DNA of 64,000 bases from Sphingobacteriaceae bacterium (GCA_002319075.1 NVQB01000001.1:4526001-4590000); one strand, 5' to 3'. Numbered from the stretch's first letter, positions 25,292 to 34,902 are shown. Numbers and translations: made by a program. Notes: generated by a model not told the origin, from the letters alone.

Positions 25292-27751
25292 TTAGTGATT
25301 GATAATCATTTTAATTGTGTTGGCTTTAGAACCAGTGTTTATTTTAACGAAGTAATTTCCGTTCTTCAGATGAGTGGTATTCAGGATGATTTCTCTTTCG
25401 CCTTTTTCTAAGTCCTTAGTTTGCGAAGCTAATACTTCCTTACCTTGTATGTCAGTCACAGTAATAACAACGTGAGCGTTATTTTCCAACGTGAATTTCA
25501 AAGTAGCATCATCTTTAGCAGGATTAGGGAATAGTGTTACAAAGCTATTTGTTCTTTCAATGTTGTTTATACCAACATCCATTGCGCCTTGACCTGAAAT
25601 TTTGTAATCGTATAAGGTTTCGTCAGCATCGTTACTCATAATGCTAACATTCGCTGTGTGATTAGCAACAACCATTGGCTGATATTGTACTTCAAAAGTT
25701 TGAGAGGCGCTCGCAGCAATGTTTAGAGGAAAAGCAGGAGCATTAAGCAGTGTGAAGAAGCTGCTGCCAGAACCCGAAATATTAATCCCTGAAACAGATA
25801 GTGTACCTGTACCAGTATTTTTAATTTCAAAAGTTTTGGTAACCATCATATTGTAAATTACTGTTCCGAAATCAGTATTATTTGTTTGGCTGGTGCTTGT
25901 ACTACCATCTGTAATTACGGCACTATTTCCTTCCAAATTAATTTCCGGAGCTACACCATTACCTTGAATTGCAAACGTATACAGGTGCTCATCGTAATCA
26001 CTGCTCGTAACATTGATGATTCCGTTACGCACTCCCAATAGGGCAGGGTTAAATTGTACCGTAATACTATAAGAGCCATTTGGTGCGATGCTGTATGGGA
26101 ATGAAGGTGCATTCGTTATTACAAAGTCCCCTGCATTTGTTCCGCTCATGCTTAACGCAGAAACAATTAAAGTACCTGAGTTTGTATTTTGAATAACAAA
26201 GGTTTTTGTAATGGGCGTATTAAGATTTGAAGATCCAAAATTTGTATTGTCTCCTGCGCTAATGGCTGTATTTCCACTAGGTATGCTTGTAGCGTTTCCT
26301 TGCAAGTTAATTTCCGGATTAGCTGCAGCAGTTGCAGGGTTATAGAATGCCAATAACTGACCACCATCTACCGCAGGTCCAGGAATAGAATAATGCGCCT
26401 GATCAAAAAGAATAAACCAACCGGCACCTAAAATACCTTGCATATCTATTATTCCTGACGATTCTTCATCAATGGTTAATGAGTTGGTACCAGTTGTTGT
26501 AAAACGGTTAGGGTCTTGATCCGCAACTAAAGTTAAAGCGTCTGTAGAAATTTTGTACTGCCAGATTTTTGCAGTATGGGTTTGTCCACCTGGATCTTCC
26601 TGGATCATAATATGTCCGTGATTGTCCATTACCATGTTATCTGCCATTTTTTGCCCTTCTGTTCCATCTAATACAGCAGTAATAGTTCCACCAAGCTCAG
26701 GATTGTTAATATCATTAAAACGAAGTCTCCACATACGGCTTGGAGCTGCAAAAGAGTTTGTAGTAACAAAATAGAAATCTCTTGGATTGTTAGGATCCCA
26801 TGCACCATCTTCGGGACGTAAAAAATTAGTTACTCCAGCGTTGTTGCTATTTGTGTTAAGAGTTGCACCTGTAATATTGTGCACAACACCCATATCAACG
26901 AGGTTAAAAGGTGTTCCTGCTGTAGGAGTACTAGTGCTTTGTTCATTTACTAATCCTACTACAGAAACCCCGTACAATTTACCACCTGTTAAGCCGGCCT
27001 TTGCAATGTCAGTTCCTGTTGTGGCTTTACTTCCTACATAGATATAAACTTGTCCCGGAGTTGTATCGTCCATTCCGGCTACAATAGTTTTATCCTGAGC
27101 GAGCGGACTTGCCACTGAATTCTCCCAAGAGAACTTTCCTAAATGTGGAAGTTCATAGGTATTTCCTGCAGCTGGCCCGGTACTAATGTGAGCAAAAGCA
27201 CGGCCCTCGTTACCGCTTTCTTCTCCGTTCATAAAAATGCGTTCTTGTGTACCTTTTCCCGTTGCACTATTATAAAATGCAGTTACTGCTGGAAGGTCAG
27301 CGGCACAAAATCTTCCGAATTGAGTAAGCGTTGATGTGTTTGCAGAATTGTACATCGTATAAGTTGTACCGGTCCACAAATAAACGTTTTGAATTAGATC
27401 GGCACCGCTTACTACAGAAAGGTTAGATTTGTTGATCACCCATTTTGAAACAAAGGCGCCTGTCTGTCCATGAGCATGAACAGCCCCAACAGCCGTTCCC
27501 ATTTCGTGGTTCATAAGCAGCGTAAATGTACCTCCGCCATTGTCATAAGCTCCAAGGCCGTCACCAAGTCCAGCCAACATATAGCCAGAAACGGTTTCTG
27601 TCACAGTTAAAATCGAAGTCATTGTTGATCCAGGGACAACTGGAAGCATATAGGGCGTATGCGCCGTGCTAGGCCCTGTAAGCGTAGTTTGAGCCATTGA
27701 TGTGGCACCTATTCCCAGACCCACCAATAGCGTTGATAAATGTTTTTTCAT
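25292..27751 (-). CDS. secreted PhoX-like protein with choice-of-anchor repeats and T9SS sorting domain
   Basis: 819 residues. A signal peptide (residues 1-20, ending MAQ) is followed by a ~450-residue catalytic-type region resembling PhoX/DUF839 phosphatases (LLMNHEMGTAVG, MNGEESGNEGRAF, FLRPEDGAWDPNN). Two tandem choice-of-anchor D-type Ig-like domains begin with PEINLQGN and PEINLEGN. The C-terminal ~80 residues are a type A T9SS sorting domain (LFPNPAKDDATLKF, GNYFVKI). It is expected to be exported by the type IX system and attached to or released from the surface, perhaps to obtain phosphate. The phosphatase activity is inferred. Confidence 0.82.
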   Translation of the reverse strand: MKKHLSTLLVGLGIGATSMAQTTLTGPSTAHTPYMLPVVPGSTMTSILTVTETVSGYMLAGLGDGLGAYDNGGGTFTLLMNHEMGTAVGAVHAHGQTGAFVSKWVINKSNLSVVSGADLIQNVYLWTGTTYTMYNSANTSTLTQFGRFCAADLPAVTAFYNSATGKGTQERIFMNGEESGNEGRAFAHISTGPAAGNTYELPHLGKFSWENSVASPLAQDKTIVAGMDDTTPGQVYIYVGSKATTGTDIAKAGLTGGKLYGVSVVGLVNEQSTSTPTAGTPFNLVDMGVVHNITGATLNTNSNNAGVTNFLRPEDGAWDPNNPRDFYFVTTNSFAAPSRMWRLRFNDINNPELGGTITAVLDGTEGQKMADNMVMDNHGHIMIQEDPGGQTHTAKIWQYKISTDALTLVADQDPNRFTTTGTNSLTIDEESSGIIDMQGILGAGWFILFDQAHYSIPGPAVDGGQLLAFYNPATAAANPEINLQGNATSIPSGNTAISAGDNTNFGSSNLNTPITKTFVIQNTNSGTLIVSALSMSGTNAGDFVITNAPSFPYSIAPNGSYSITVQFNPALLGVRNGIINVTSSDYDEHLYTFAIQGNGVAPEINLEGNSAVITDGSTSTSQTNNTDFGTVIYNMMVTKTFEIKNTGTGTLSVSGINISGSGSSFFTLLNAPAFPLNIAASASQTFEVQYQPMVVANHTANVSIMSNDADETLYDYKISGQGAMDVGINNIERTNSFVTLFPNPAKDDATLKFTLENNAHVVITVTDIQGKEVLASQTKDLEKGEREIILNTTHLKNGNYFVKINTGSKANTIKMIINH

Positions 27752-27870
27752 AATTTTTAATTTTTATGCTACAAAGCTAGATAAGCCACAGGCAGTGGAT
27801 ATCACTGAGAATTGATGTAATCATTAAGGAAAAGAAACGCATATTAAATGTAAAGTCCAGATTTAACGTT

Positions 27871-27925
27871 CTCTTTAAAATTCGATTCCATTGAAAGCTA
27901 TCTCTTTAAATATTTGATTCCATTG
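27871..27925 (+). repeat. short tandem direct repeat upstream of the ars cluster
   Basis: CTCTTTAAA(N)nGATTCCATTG occurs twice, at 27871-27893 and 27903-27925. The 360-bp gap 27752-28111 is otherwise AT-rich with nothing recognised. Confidence 0.5.
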
Positions 27926-28111
27926 GATTGTGAAAAAATTGCTACCCTTGCGTGAAAAGATCGCTAAACAATTGTGAAACCCTTTGTTAATAAGCATTAG
28001 CAAGTAAATTCTACTTCATCTATCGCAATTTAACGATGCTTTAACACGTGAACTTGATCTTATACTGAACTTTGCATTGCAGTTTAAAAATCTTTCACTA
28101 AAAAAATCAGC

Positions 28112-28849
28112 ATGAAATTACCTAAGACAATAAAAATCTTTGTAACGCTAGTAGTATTTGTAGTAAGTGGCGCATTCACTCCAATTAACAACAAAGTAAA
28201 TTTTTACAAAGACTTAAAAAAGTATTGCAGCAGTTTGCCAAATGAGTTTAACCAGATAAATGAAGAACGGAAAAAGGAACTATTGGAAATAGCAAATTAC
28301 ATTATCGAAAAACAGATCTCGCACAGGAGTAGCCGTTTGTTATTTATCTGTACAAGCAATTCCAGGAGAAGTCATATGGCGCAGATTTGGGCGCAAAGTG
28401 CTGCTATCTATTATGGTGTTGACAGTGTAATGACTTTTTCAGGTGGCACAGAGGCTACGCGCGTTCACCCAAACACCATTGCTACGCTCAGACGTTGTGG
28501 TTACAGTATAACTACAAGCCAGGCAAATGATAATCCTTACTATTCTGTTAATGCAGGAAACAAGGTTTCTTTAGGATTTATATATTCCAAAAAATATAAC
28601 AATACAAGGAATCCTAAGAGTAATTTCCTTGCCGCAATGGTTTGTTCAGATGCTGATAAGTCATGCCCGGTGATTGATGGTGCTGATACACGTATAGCTT
28701 TACCCTATGAAGATCCGAAGTACTATGATAATACACCTTCACAAGATCAGAAATACGATGAACGTTGCCGTCAGATCGCCAGGGAAATGTTCTTTATAAT
28801 GGATTATGTAAAGCAAAAGCTGATTCTTAAGGTGGAAAGCAATCGTTAG
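28112..28849 (+). CDS. exported LMW-protein-phosphatase/arsenate-reductase-like protein
   Basis: 245 residues. A hydrophobic N-terminal segment (about 8-25, VTLVVFVVSGAF) looks like a signal peptide or anchor. The LMW-PTPase P-loop is FICTSNSRRSHMAQIW near 88-103 (CX5R-S), with the later VCSDADKSCPVIDGAD, an aspartate-containing region, and YDERCRQIAREMF near the end. It is a paralogue of the cytoplasmic protein at 31242-31853. Enzymes of this family reduce arsenate or dephosphorylate phosphotyrosine. An exported version cannot use cytoplasmic thiol donors, so its role is unclear. Confidence 0.75.
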   Translation: MKLPKTIKIFVTLVVFVVSGAFTPINNKVNFYKDLKKYCSSLPNEFNQINEERKKELLEIANYIIEKQISHRSSRLLFICTSNSRRSHMAQIWAQSAAIYYGVDSVMTFSGGTEATRVHPNTIATLRRCGYSITTSQANDNPYYSVNAGNKVSLGFIYSKKYNNTRNPKSNFLAAMVCSDADKSCPVIDGADTRIALPYEDPKYYDNTPSQDQKYDERCRQIAREMFFIMDYVKQKLILKVESNR

Positions 28850-28915
28850 GTAAGCTGTTTAAAATCAGTTATTTGTAAACAATTTATCAAGCAGTCTTTT
28901 TAGTGTAAAAATAGT

Positions 28916-28931
28916 ATCGTAATTTTACGAT
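28916..28931. promoter_or_regulatory. candidate ArsR operator
   Basis: ATCGTAATTTTACGAT is a perfect inverted repeat (ATCGTAA - TT - TTACGAT) that ends 1 bp before the first ArsR start codon. Its form and position suit autoregulation by an ArsR/SmtB repressor. Confidence 0.65.
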
Positions 28932-28932
28932 T

Positions 28933-29292
28933 ATGGAGAGAAAATTTCAAAACAACAAAGAGCAGATTATTTTTTCGAAGATGTGCAGTGCGCTGAGTAA
29001 TACAACTCGTATAGCAATATTGCAACAGGTGGCAAAAACTGACTCCTGCATTACCGGGGATTTTATGGAGATGGAAGAGATTTCAAAATTCACTGTAGGA
29101 CAGAATGTAAAACAGTTAGCCAAATTAGGGCTAATCAATGGTTCGTTCACAAAAAAGACAATGAGCTACTGTATCAACTACGAAAAACTAGAACAATGGA
29201 AACAGGGAGTGGATGAACTTTATCTGTCCTTAATAAGAAATAAGGATAAAGTAAATCCCAACAATACACCCTGTTCAAATGAAGAATGTTAA
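28933..29292 (+). CDS. ArsR-family repressor, atypical
   Basis: 119-residue winged-helix protein. The ArsR core includes SNTTRIAILQQVAKTDSCIT and VGQNVKQLAKLGLINGSF. A cysteine (C38) follows helix 3 and a C-terminal NEEC lies nearby, possible metalloid ligands. It differs clearly from the canonical ArsR that follows. Its start abuts the inverted repeat 28916-28931. It is first of two consecutive ArsR genes, with a 9-nt gap between them. Confidence 0.82.
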   Translation: MERKFQNNKEQIIFSKMCSALSNTTRIAILQQVAKTDSCITGDFMEMEEISKFTVGQNVKQLAKLGLINGSFTKKTMSYCINYEKLEQWKQGVDELYLSLIRNKDKVNPNNTPCSNEEC

Positions 29293-29301
29293 AGAATAAC
29301 T

Positions 29302-29634
29302 ATGGGAACTACAAAAACAGAAGAATTTACAATTAAAGACAATAAGATTGCCAAATATGCTAAAGCCCTTGGGCATCCTGCGCGTGTTGCCATATTGCAG
29401 GTTCTTATTAAAAAACAAGCCTGCATTTGCGGAGACATTGTAGACGAGCTCCCTTTGTCTCAAAGTACGGTATCGCAACATTTAAAAGAATTGAAAGAAG
29501 CGGGCCTTATTAAAGGTGATATTGATGGCGTGAAGGTTTGCTATTGTATTGATGAAAAGGAATGGGCAAATGCTCAAAGTTACTTAAGCACATTTTTCGA
29601 AGCTTATAAAATAAATAAAAATAAATGCTGCTAA
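29302..29634 (+). CDS. arsR: ArsR-family arsenic-responsive repressor
   Basis: 110 residues with the canonical ArsR layout: [17 protein letters not shown], then the metalloid-binding CICGD motif and the recognition helix [17 protein letters not shown] Cys pair sits at the C-terminus (KNKCC), as in many Bacteroidota ArsR proteins. It heads the resistance genes that follow on the same strand (DUF6428, ArsO, arsenate reductase, Acr3) and is expected to release DNA on As(III) binding. Confidence 0.92.
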   Translation: MGTTKTEEFTIKDNKIAKYAKALGHPARVAILQVLIKKQACICGDIVDELPLSQSTVSQHLKELKEAGLIKGDIDGVKVCYCIDEKEWANAQSYLSTFFEAYKINKNKCC

Positions 29635-29685
29635 AAAATAGCTGTATCGAATTAGAATGCCAACCAAATAGTAAATACAAAGAAT

Positions 29686-30159
29686 ATGAAACTCTCTGAA
29701 TTAAAAGTAAAACTAAACACTATCCAGGAAATAAATTTTGAATTGCCGAATGGCACTATTGTTCCTCAATATTTCCATGTCACAGAAATAGGTGAAGTAA
29801 CCAAGCACTTTATAGATTGCGGTGGAACGGAAAGAAAAGAAAAGGTGGTGAATTTCCAATTATGGGAAGCCGGTGATTTTGATCACCGTTTAGCGCCTAA
29901 GAAGTTAAACGACATTATCACCCTATCGGAAAGAGTATTAAAAATTGAAGATGGAGAAATTGAGGTAGAATATCAGGGAGAGACTATCGGTAAATACGGT
30001 TTAAGTTTTAACGGTAAGAACTTTGTATTGTCTAACAAGCAAACAGACTGTCTTGCTCCTGATAAATGCGGCATTCCTGTTGACAAGCAAAATATAAAAC
30101 TCGCAGATCTACAAACGGCTAGTCAAAACGCTTGCACCCCAGGCGGTAAATGTTGCTAA
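29686..30159 (+). CDS. DUF6428-family protein of the ars operon
   Basis: 157 residues, soluble, ending in a Cys-rich tail (NACTPGGKCC) with further Cys in DCLAPDKCGIP. Such proteins occur regularly between arsR and the arsenite genes in Bacteroidota; I assign it to DUF6428 from length, context and overall pattern. The cysteines suggest metalloid handling, but no activity is established from the sequence. Confidence 0.75.
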   Translation: MKLSELKVKLNTIQEINFELPNGTIVPQYFHVTEIGEVTKHFIDCGGTERKEKVVNFQLWEAGDFDHRLAPKKLNDIITLSERVLKIEDGEIEVEYQGETIGKYGLSFNGKNFVLSNKQTDCLAPDKCGIPVDKQNIKLADLQTASQNACTPGGKCC

Positions 30160-30177
30160 TTAAATAAAAAAAGTAGA

Positions 30178-31239
30178 ATGATGGATGCCGTTTGGGACGT
30201 GTTGGTAATAGGCGGCGGGCAAAGTGGCCTCGCTAGTGGTTACTACCTTAAGCGGGCCGGATTAAATTATATAATTCTTGATGATCGGGAAACAGGCAGT
30301 GGAGCATGGCTGCATGGTTGGGATAGTTTGACACTTTTTTCACCAGCTCAACACAGTTCACTACCAGGCTGGATGATGCCAAAATCTGAAACTATTTTTC
30401 CCTTAAAAAAGGAAGTCATTAACTATCTTTTAGAGTATGAAAAACGGTATTTACTACCCATTAAGCATTCTGTAAAAGTAAAACATGTAGTTAAAGAAGG
30501 TAAAAAATTTAGGATAGAAACAGATAAAGGAGATTTTTTTGCACGCACTGTTATTTCTGCTACGGGAACATGGAGCAATCCATTTATACCTAACGTAAAG
30601 GGTATTGAACTTTATACCGGTGACCAAAGCCACTCAGCCAGCTATAAAAACTCAGATTCATTTATAGGATCAAAAGTATTAATTGTAGGTGAAGGCAACT
30701 CAGGCGCACAGCTAATAGCGGAAGTATCTAAAGTAGCCAGCGTGAAATGGTCAACCAAAAGGCCGCCTGAATTTTTACCGGACAATGTGGATGGGCATGT
30801 GCTATTCAATGCAGCTTCAGCAAAGTATCATGCAGAGAAGGAAGGTAAACCATTTGATCAAACGCAATACAGTCTCGGAAATGTGGTAATGGTTCCACCA
30901 GTAAAAGAAGCCCGCGAAAGAGGCGTTCTTCATTCTGTTGGTAATTTTAATGAACTCTACGAGCGTGGGGTGATCTGGGCGGATGGGACAAAGGAGGAAT
31001 TTGATGCAATCATTTGGTGTACAGGTTTCGGTTATGTTACCCAACACTTAGCATCTCTTATTCATACAGACGAAAGAGGAAAAGCAGAAACGCAGGAAAG
31101 CAAGTCGATGGAGGTTGATGGTTTATGGCTTGTGGGCTATGGCGGCTGGACGGGCTTCGCATCGGCTACTCTTATTGGAGTTGGCAGGACAGCAAGAGAT
31201 ACAGTTAAACAAATTGAAGACTATTTAAAAATAAATTAA
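30178..31239 (+). CDS. arsO: ArsO-type flavin monooxygenase
   Basis: 353 residues. FAD-binding GGGQSGLASGYYLKRAG near residue 12, an FMO-like ATGTWSNPFIP, and NADPH-binding VGEGNSGAQLIAEV near 170. This is the family annotated ArsO, an NAD(P)H-dependent flavin monooxygenase of ars operons. Its position between DUF6428 and the arsenate reductase gene supports the assignment. The chemistry on arsenic compounds is not settled from sequence. Confidence 0.88.
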   Translation: MMDAVWDVLVIGGGQSGLASGYYLKRAGLNYIILDDRETGSGAWLHGWDSLTLFSPAQHSSLPGWMMPKSETIFPLKKEVINYLLEYEKRYLLPIKHSVKVKHVVKEGKKFRIETDKGDFFARTVISATGTWSNPFIPNVKGIELYTGDQSHSASYKNSDSFIGSKVLIVGEGNSGAQLIAEVSKVASVKWSTKRPPEFLPDNVDGHVLFNAASAKYHAEKEGKPFDQTQYSLGNVVMVPPVKEARERGVLHSVGNFNELYERGVIWADGTKEEFDAIIWCTGFGYVTQHLASLIHTDERGKAETQESKSMEVDGLWLVGYGGWTGFASATLIGVGRTARDTVKQIEDYLKIN

Positions 31240-31241
31240 GA

Positions 31242-31853
31242 ATGTTTACAGCAATAAAAAACTATTGTGATACCCTTAAAACACAGTTCGATGAAATACC
31301 AAAGGAAAGAAAAACCTTATTGGAAAAAATATCTCAATACATAGCAAAAAAAGGTTTAGGCAATGAGCCTGTTAATCTTATATACATTTGTACGCATAAT
31401 TCTCGTCGTAGTCATTTTGGACAGATTTGGGCGAAGGTAGCCAGTCAATATTATAACGTTCCAAATATTACTACTTATTCTGGTGGTACTGAAGCTACAG
31501 CGTTTAATAGCAATGCCATTAATGCATTAATCAGAGCGGGCTTTCATATTAAACCAATAAGCTTTGATAAGAATACTATTTATCATGTGCATTACGATGA
31601 TAATCAAAGTCCGCTAGAGTGTTTTTCTAAAGTTTATGATGATCCAAAAAATCCACAAAAAGATTTTGTAGCAATTATGACTTGCAGCGATGCGGAAGAA
31701 AATTGCCCGTTTATTCCAGGTGTCGATTTAAGAATTGGCACTACCTATGACGATCCCAAAGCATTTGACAATACAGAACAACAAGATGCCAAATACGATG
31801 AAAGATGCCGGCAGATTGCTTTAGAAACTCTTTACGTGTTTTCTAAAATTTAA
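31242..31853 (+). CDS. LMW-phosphatase-type arsenate reductase-like protein
   Basis: 203 residues, cytoplasmic. The P-loop is YICTHNSRRSHFGQIW near 47-62 (CX5R-S), with downstream cysteines in MTCSDAEENCPFIPGVD. It lies 2 nt after arsO. Expected to reduce As(V) to As(III) for export by Acr3, although the family also contains phosphotyrosine phosphatases. The protein at 28112-28849 is an exported paralogue. Confidence 0.85.
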   Translation: MFTAIKNYCDTLKTQFDEIPKERKTLLEKISQYIAKKGLGNEPVNLIYICTHNSRRSHFGQIWAKVASQYYNVPNITTYSGGTEATAFNSNAINALIRAGFHIKPISFDKNTIYHVHYDDNQSPLECFSKVYDDPKNPQKDFVAIMTCSDAEENCPFIPGVDLRIGTTYDDPKAFDNTEQQDAKYDERCRQIALETLYVFSKI

Positions 31854-31861
31854 AATAGTGC

Positions 31862-32268
31862 ATGCAAGGGCTTAATTTTATATTCATTTCGTTCTTCTTA
31901 TTTTGTGCGTTAATTCTTAACTCGCAAAACATTAACGATGGAGGGGTCTTTCCCACAATAGATCACTCAGGAAGTTTAATAAGTAAACTGACGGATAAAT
32001 TTTTACTAACAGGAAGTTATGTCTATCCATGAAAAATTATATTTCACTGCTTATGAGGAAGCTTTTTTCCAACACATTTATAAACCCCGGTGCTGTGTAT
32101 GGAGAAAATTGGGCGTATGCAGCATCAGGAAAAAAACTAAACAAAAGAAATAAAATTGAAATAGGTATTTTGTATATCACCTGGAACATTGGAAATAGAA
32201 ATTGGTTTAATCACTATTATTTACAAGCTACCCGGATCACCTACATAGATTTTACAAAAAACAAATAG
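31862..32268 (+). pseudogene. frameshifted DUF2490-like outer-membrane protein gene
   Basis: The first ORF (31862-32032) has a signal peptide (FIFISFFLFCALILNSQ) and continues GSLISKLTDKFLLTGSYVYP before a stop. A second ORF (32029-32268), overlapping by ATGA in another frame, continues with FINPGAVYGENWAYAASGKK and ends with aromatic beta-type strands. Together they resemble a DUF2490-type beta-barrel protein split by a frameshift. Two coupled small proteins are a less likely reading. Confidence 0.5.
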
Positions 32269-32277
32269 TAACAAGAT

Positions 32278-33348
32278 ATGACAGCAAACGATTGTGCTCC
32301 CGCAGCAGGAAGAAAAAAATTAAGCTTTCTGGACAGATACTTAACTTTATGGATATTTTTAGCAATGGCAATTGGTATTGCCATTGGTAACTTCTTTCCT
32401 TCTTCTGCAACCTTTATTAATTCGTTTTCAAGTGGCACAACAAATATCCCATTAGCTATTGGATTAATTCTGATGATGTATCCGCCATTAGCAAAAGTAC
32501 GGTATGAAAAAATGGGCGAAGTGTTTCGCAATACAAAAGTTCTAGGAGCGTCACTGTTTCTTAATTGGATCATCGGACCGATTCTAATGTTCGTGCTTGC
32601 GATTCTTTTTTTACATGATTATCCTGAATACATGATTGGTTTAATTCTTATTGGATTAGCGCGCTGTATTGCAATGGTTGTAGTGTGGAACGAATTAGCC
32701 GACGGTGACAGGGAATACGCAGCCGGATTAATCGCACTGAATAGCATCTTTCAAGTTTTGTTGTATAGTGTTTACGCCTACTTTTTTATAACAGTATTAC
32801 CACCGTTAATTGGAATGAAAGGTTTGGAAGTAAATATTACTATTGGAGAAATTGCAAAAAGTGTCGGCATTTATCTCGGCTTGCCATTTGCAGCGGGCTT
32901 AATTTCACGGTTGGTATTGGTAAAGCTAAAAGGTATTGATTGGTACGACATAAAATTTATACCTCTCATTTCACCAATAACATTGATAGCATTGCTGTTT
33001 ACAATCGTTGTTATGTTTAGCTTAAAAGGGGAGTTAATAGTGCAGATTCCCTTTGACGTGTTGCGAATCGCAGTGCCTTTAGTCATCTACTTTGCTATCA
33101 TGTTTTTTATCAGCTTCTTCATTGGGAAGAAGATGGGTGCTGATTATTCTAAAAGTACCTCTATAGCTTTTACAGCGGCGGGAAATAATTTTGAACTGGC
33201 CATTGCCGTGGCCATTGGAGTATTTGGAATCAATAGCGGGCAGGCGTTTGTTGGGGTTATAGGGCCATTGGTAGAAGTACCGGCCTTAATTCTATTGGTA
33301 AATGCCGCATTTTGGATAAGAAATAGATATTATAAAACAAACAGCTAA
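32278..33348 (+). CDS. acr3: Acr3-family arsenite efflux transporter
   Basis: 356 residues with ten hydrophobic segments. Acr3 hallmarks are visible: [37 protein letters not shown], the conserved cysteine in [14 protein letters not shown] near residue 128, and [15 protein letters not shown] near the end. It exports As(III) by proton exchange. It follows the arsenate reductase after a decayed gene and is tied to the next gene by a 3-nt gap. Confidence 0.93.
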   Translation: MTANDCAPAAGRKKLSFLDRYLTLWIFLAMAIGIAIGNFFPSSATFINSFSSGTTNIPLAIGLILMMYPPLAKVRYEKMGEVFRNTKVLGASLFLNWIIGPILMFVLAILFLHDYPEYMIGLILIGLARCIAMVVVWNELADGDREYAAGLIALNSIFQVLLYSVYAYFFITVLPPLIGMKGLEVNITIGEIAKSVGIYLGLPFAAGLISRLVLVKLKGIDWYDIKFIPLISPITLIALLFTIVVMFSLKGELIVQIPFDVLRIAVPLVIYFAIMFFISFFIGKKMGADYSKSTSIAFTAAGNNFELAIAVAIGVFGINSGQAFVGVIGPLVEVPALILLVNAAFWIRNRYYKTNS

Positions 33349-33351
33349 TAA

Positions 33352-34197
33352 ATGGAAGGAAAAAAATCGTTTTGGACAACACTAACAGGAGGTCTTGCAT
33401 CGGCAGCTCCGATTTTGTTTTCAGTATGCAAAGGGGGCGCTTGCGTAGGTGTTTGTGTAAGTCCGGTAGCATCGTTATTTGGAATCTCATCCGCAACCGT
33501 GGCCGCATCGCCTATTGTAAATGCACTTGAACCATTGTTGATCGCTCTTAGTGCTGTTTCATTTACTATTTCTTATTATTCGTTGTACGTACTGCCAAAA
33601 CTAAACTGCACTACTCCGAACGGTTGTGCTTGCGAGCCCAGTGTAAAAGAGAAGCGTAAATTAAATATTAATAAAGCTGTTTTCTGGATCGGTCTTATTT
33701 TGAGTAGTGGGTTCTTAAGTTATTTTGAGATAACGAAATACCAAGCTAATGTTGCTGCTGCCCAGCCAACTGAATGCAGTGCGGGAGAAGAATGTACTCC
33801 CGGATCATGTTCGGAAGAAAAGGAATCGGCAGTAGTAAGTGAATGCGATTCCACGTCGAATTGTTGCACCTCAGAAGATAATAATGTAATGGGAAAACCT
33901 AAAGAAATGGCTTGTAAACTCACAAGTCCTGAACTAAGAAAACGAAAAGAGACCGTTTTGGCCGAGCTCCGAAAAGCGGTGATTGAAAGAAAAGAATTGG
34001 TAAATGGCTATGCCTTTAAATTCAATTGTTCAGACCAAATGCTTGATAAGCTGAATGAATTTATAAAATCTGAACGCCAGTGCTGCGATTTTTTCACCTT
34101 CAACGTTTTGACTTCAGGTGAAGAAGTTTGGCTGGAATTAACAGGAGAAGAAGGTGTGAAAGACTTTATTAAAACTGAACTGGAACTTGTAGAATAA
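33352..34197 (+). CDS. MerT-like membrane protein with Cys-rich linker and C-terminal domain
   Basis: 281 residues. The N-terminal part (1-135) has about three membrane helices with paired cysteines (VCKGGACVGVCV) and a membrane-proximal NGCACEP, resembling mercuric transporter MerT. A ~45-residue hydrophilic linker holds about seven cysteines, including ECTPGSCS and SNCCTS. The C-terminal ~95 residues form a soluble helical domain with ERQCCDFFTF. It is the last gene of the ars operon, 3 nt after acr3. Thiol-rich features and position suggest metalloid capture or transport; the precise role is unknown. Confidence 0.7.
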   Translation: MEGKKSFWTTLTGGLASAAPILFSVCKGGACVGVCVSPVASLFGISSATVAASPIVNALEPLLIALSAVSFTISYYSLYVLPKLNCTTPNGCACEPSVKEKRKLNINKAVFWIGLILSSGFLSYFEITKYQANVAAAQPTECSAGEECTPGSCSEEKESAVVSECDSTSNCCTSEDNNVMGKPKEMACKLTSPELRKRKETVLAELRKAVIERKELVNGYAFKFNCSDQMLDKLNEFIKSERQCCDFFTFNVLTSGEEVWLELTGEEGVKDFIKTELELVE

Positions 34198-34249
34198 TTA
34201 ATCTTACCAGTTACAAGTTTTTTCACCTATAACTGGTTTCCGTAAAAGT

Positions 34250-34318
34250 CCCAAAATTTGAGCAAGAACCCGCTTGTCTTCTAGTAAGTCGTTCGTAATT
34301 TGTATCTGAGGGGCTACT
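34250..34318 (+). repeat. dispersed intergenic repeat, copy E
   Basis: 69-bp copy of the family at 10123/12371 with a few substitutions (CTAGTAAG, TATCTGAG). It lies directly after the ars operon and ends at a terminator hairpin. Confidence 0.85.
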
Positions 34319-34323
34319 AAAGG

Positions 34324-34354
34324 AAACCTTTCAGTTGAGCTGAAAGGTTTTTTT
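34324..34354 (+). terminator. terminator of the ars operon
   Basis: AAACCTTTCAG-ttga-GCTGAAAGGTTTTTTT: an 11-bp stem plus seven T. The stem matches part of the hairpin at 10189-10229. Confidence 0.85.
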
Positions 34355-34565
34355 ATTTTATCACCGCACGCAAGCTCGCTTGCAGGCCGGGGGAAAATAA
34401 AAAAGGATCAGGCGCAAAAGTTGTGGAAGCAAATATGGATCAGGTGTTGCCCTATCGTAAAAGAAAATGTTAACTCCACTAAACATTTCAAAACGATCGT
34501 TTATTGCGAAGGAGTGTCGGTTTTAAAATGGATCGAAACTTTTCTGGCTTAGGCCTGTAAGCGAC

Positions 34566-34748
34566 AGGATATTGTCAAAGGAGTTGAAAGACCTGGAAGC
34601 AAATAAACTCATTGTTCGAAAAGTTTACGATGCATTTCCTCCTATTGTTGAGTATTCCGCTACCAAACATACAGACACATTGCCTACGGTTATTGATGCG
34701 CTTCGTAAATGGGGGCATTTTCACAGAAAGAAAATTATCGGGAAGTAG
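34566..34748 (+). pseudogene. HxlR-family regulator remnant
   Basis: The 60-codon frame reads RILSKELKDLEANKLIVRKV, then PPIVEYSATKHTDTLPTVID and RKWGHFHRK, ending in a stop. This is the C-terminal half of an HxlR winged-helix protein without its start and N-terminal half. The upstream DNA (34360-34565) has no open frame. Confidence 0.6.
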
Positions 34749-34902
34749 TTTTTTTCTTATCAAGTTTTTTTATTTTGGATCAATCGCCAAGCTTGCTTGA
34801 GGGTGAATTTGATTGCTGCGCAAGGGGTTGCTGAATGCCAGCATAGATGGATCAATAGGCATAAAATCGACTCTTACATGAATGATTAAGTTTACACCAC
34901 TA

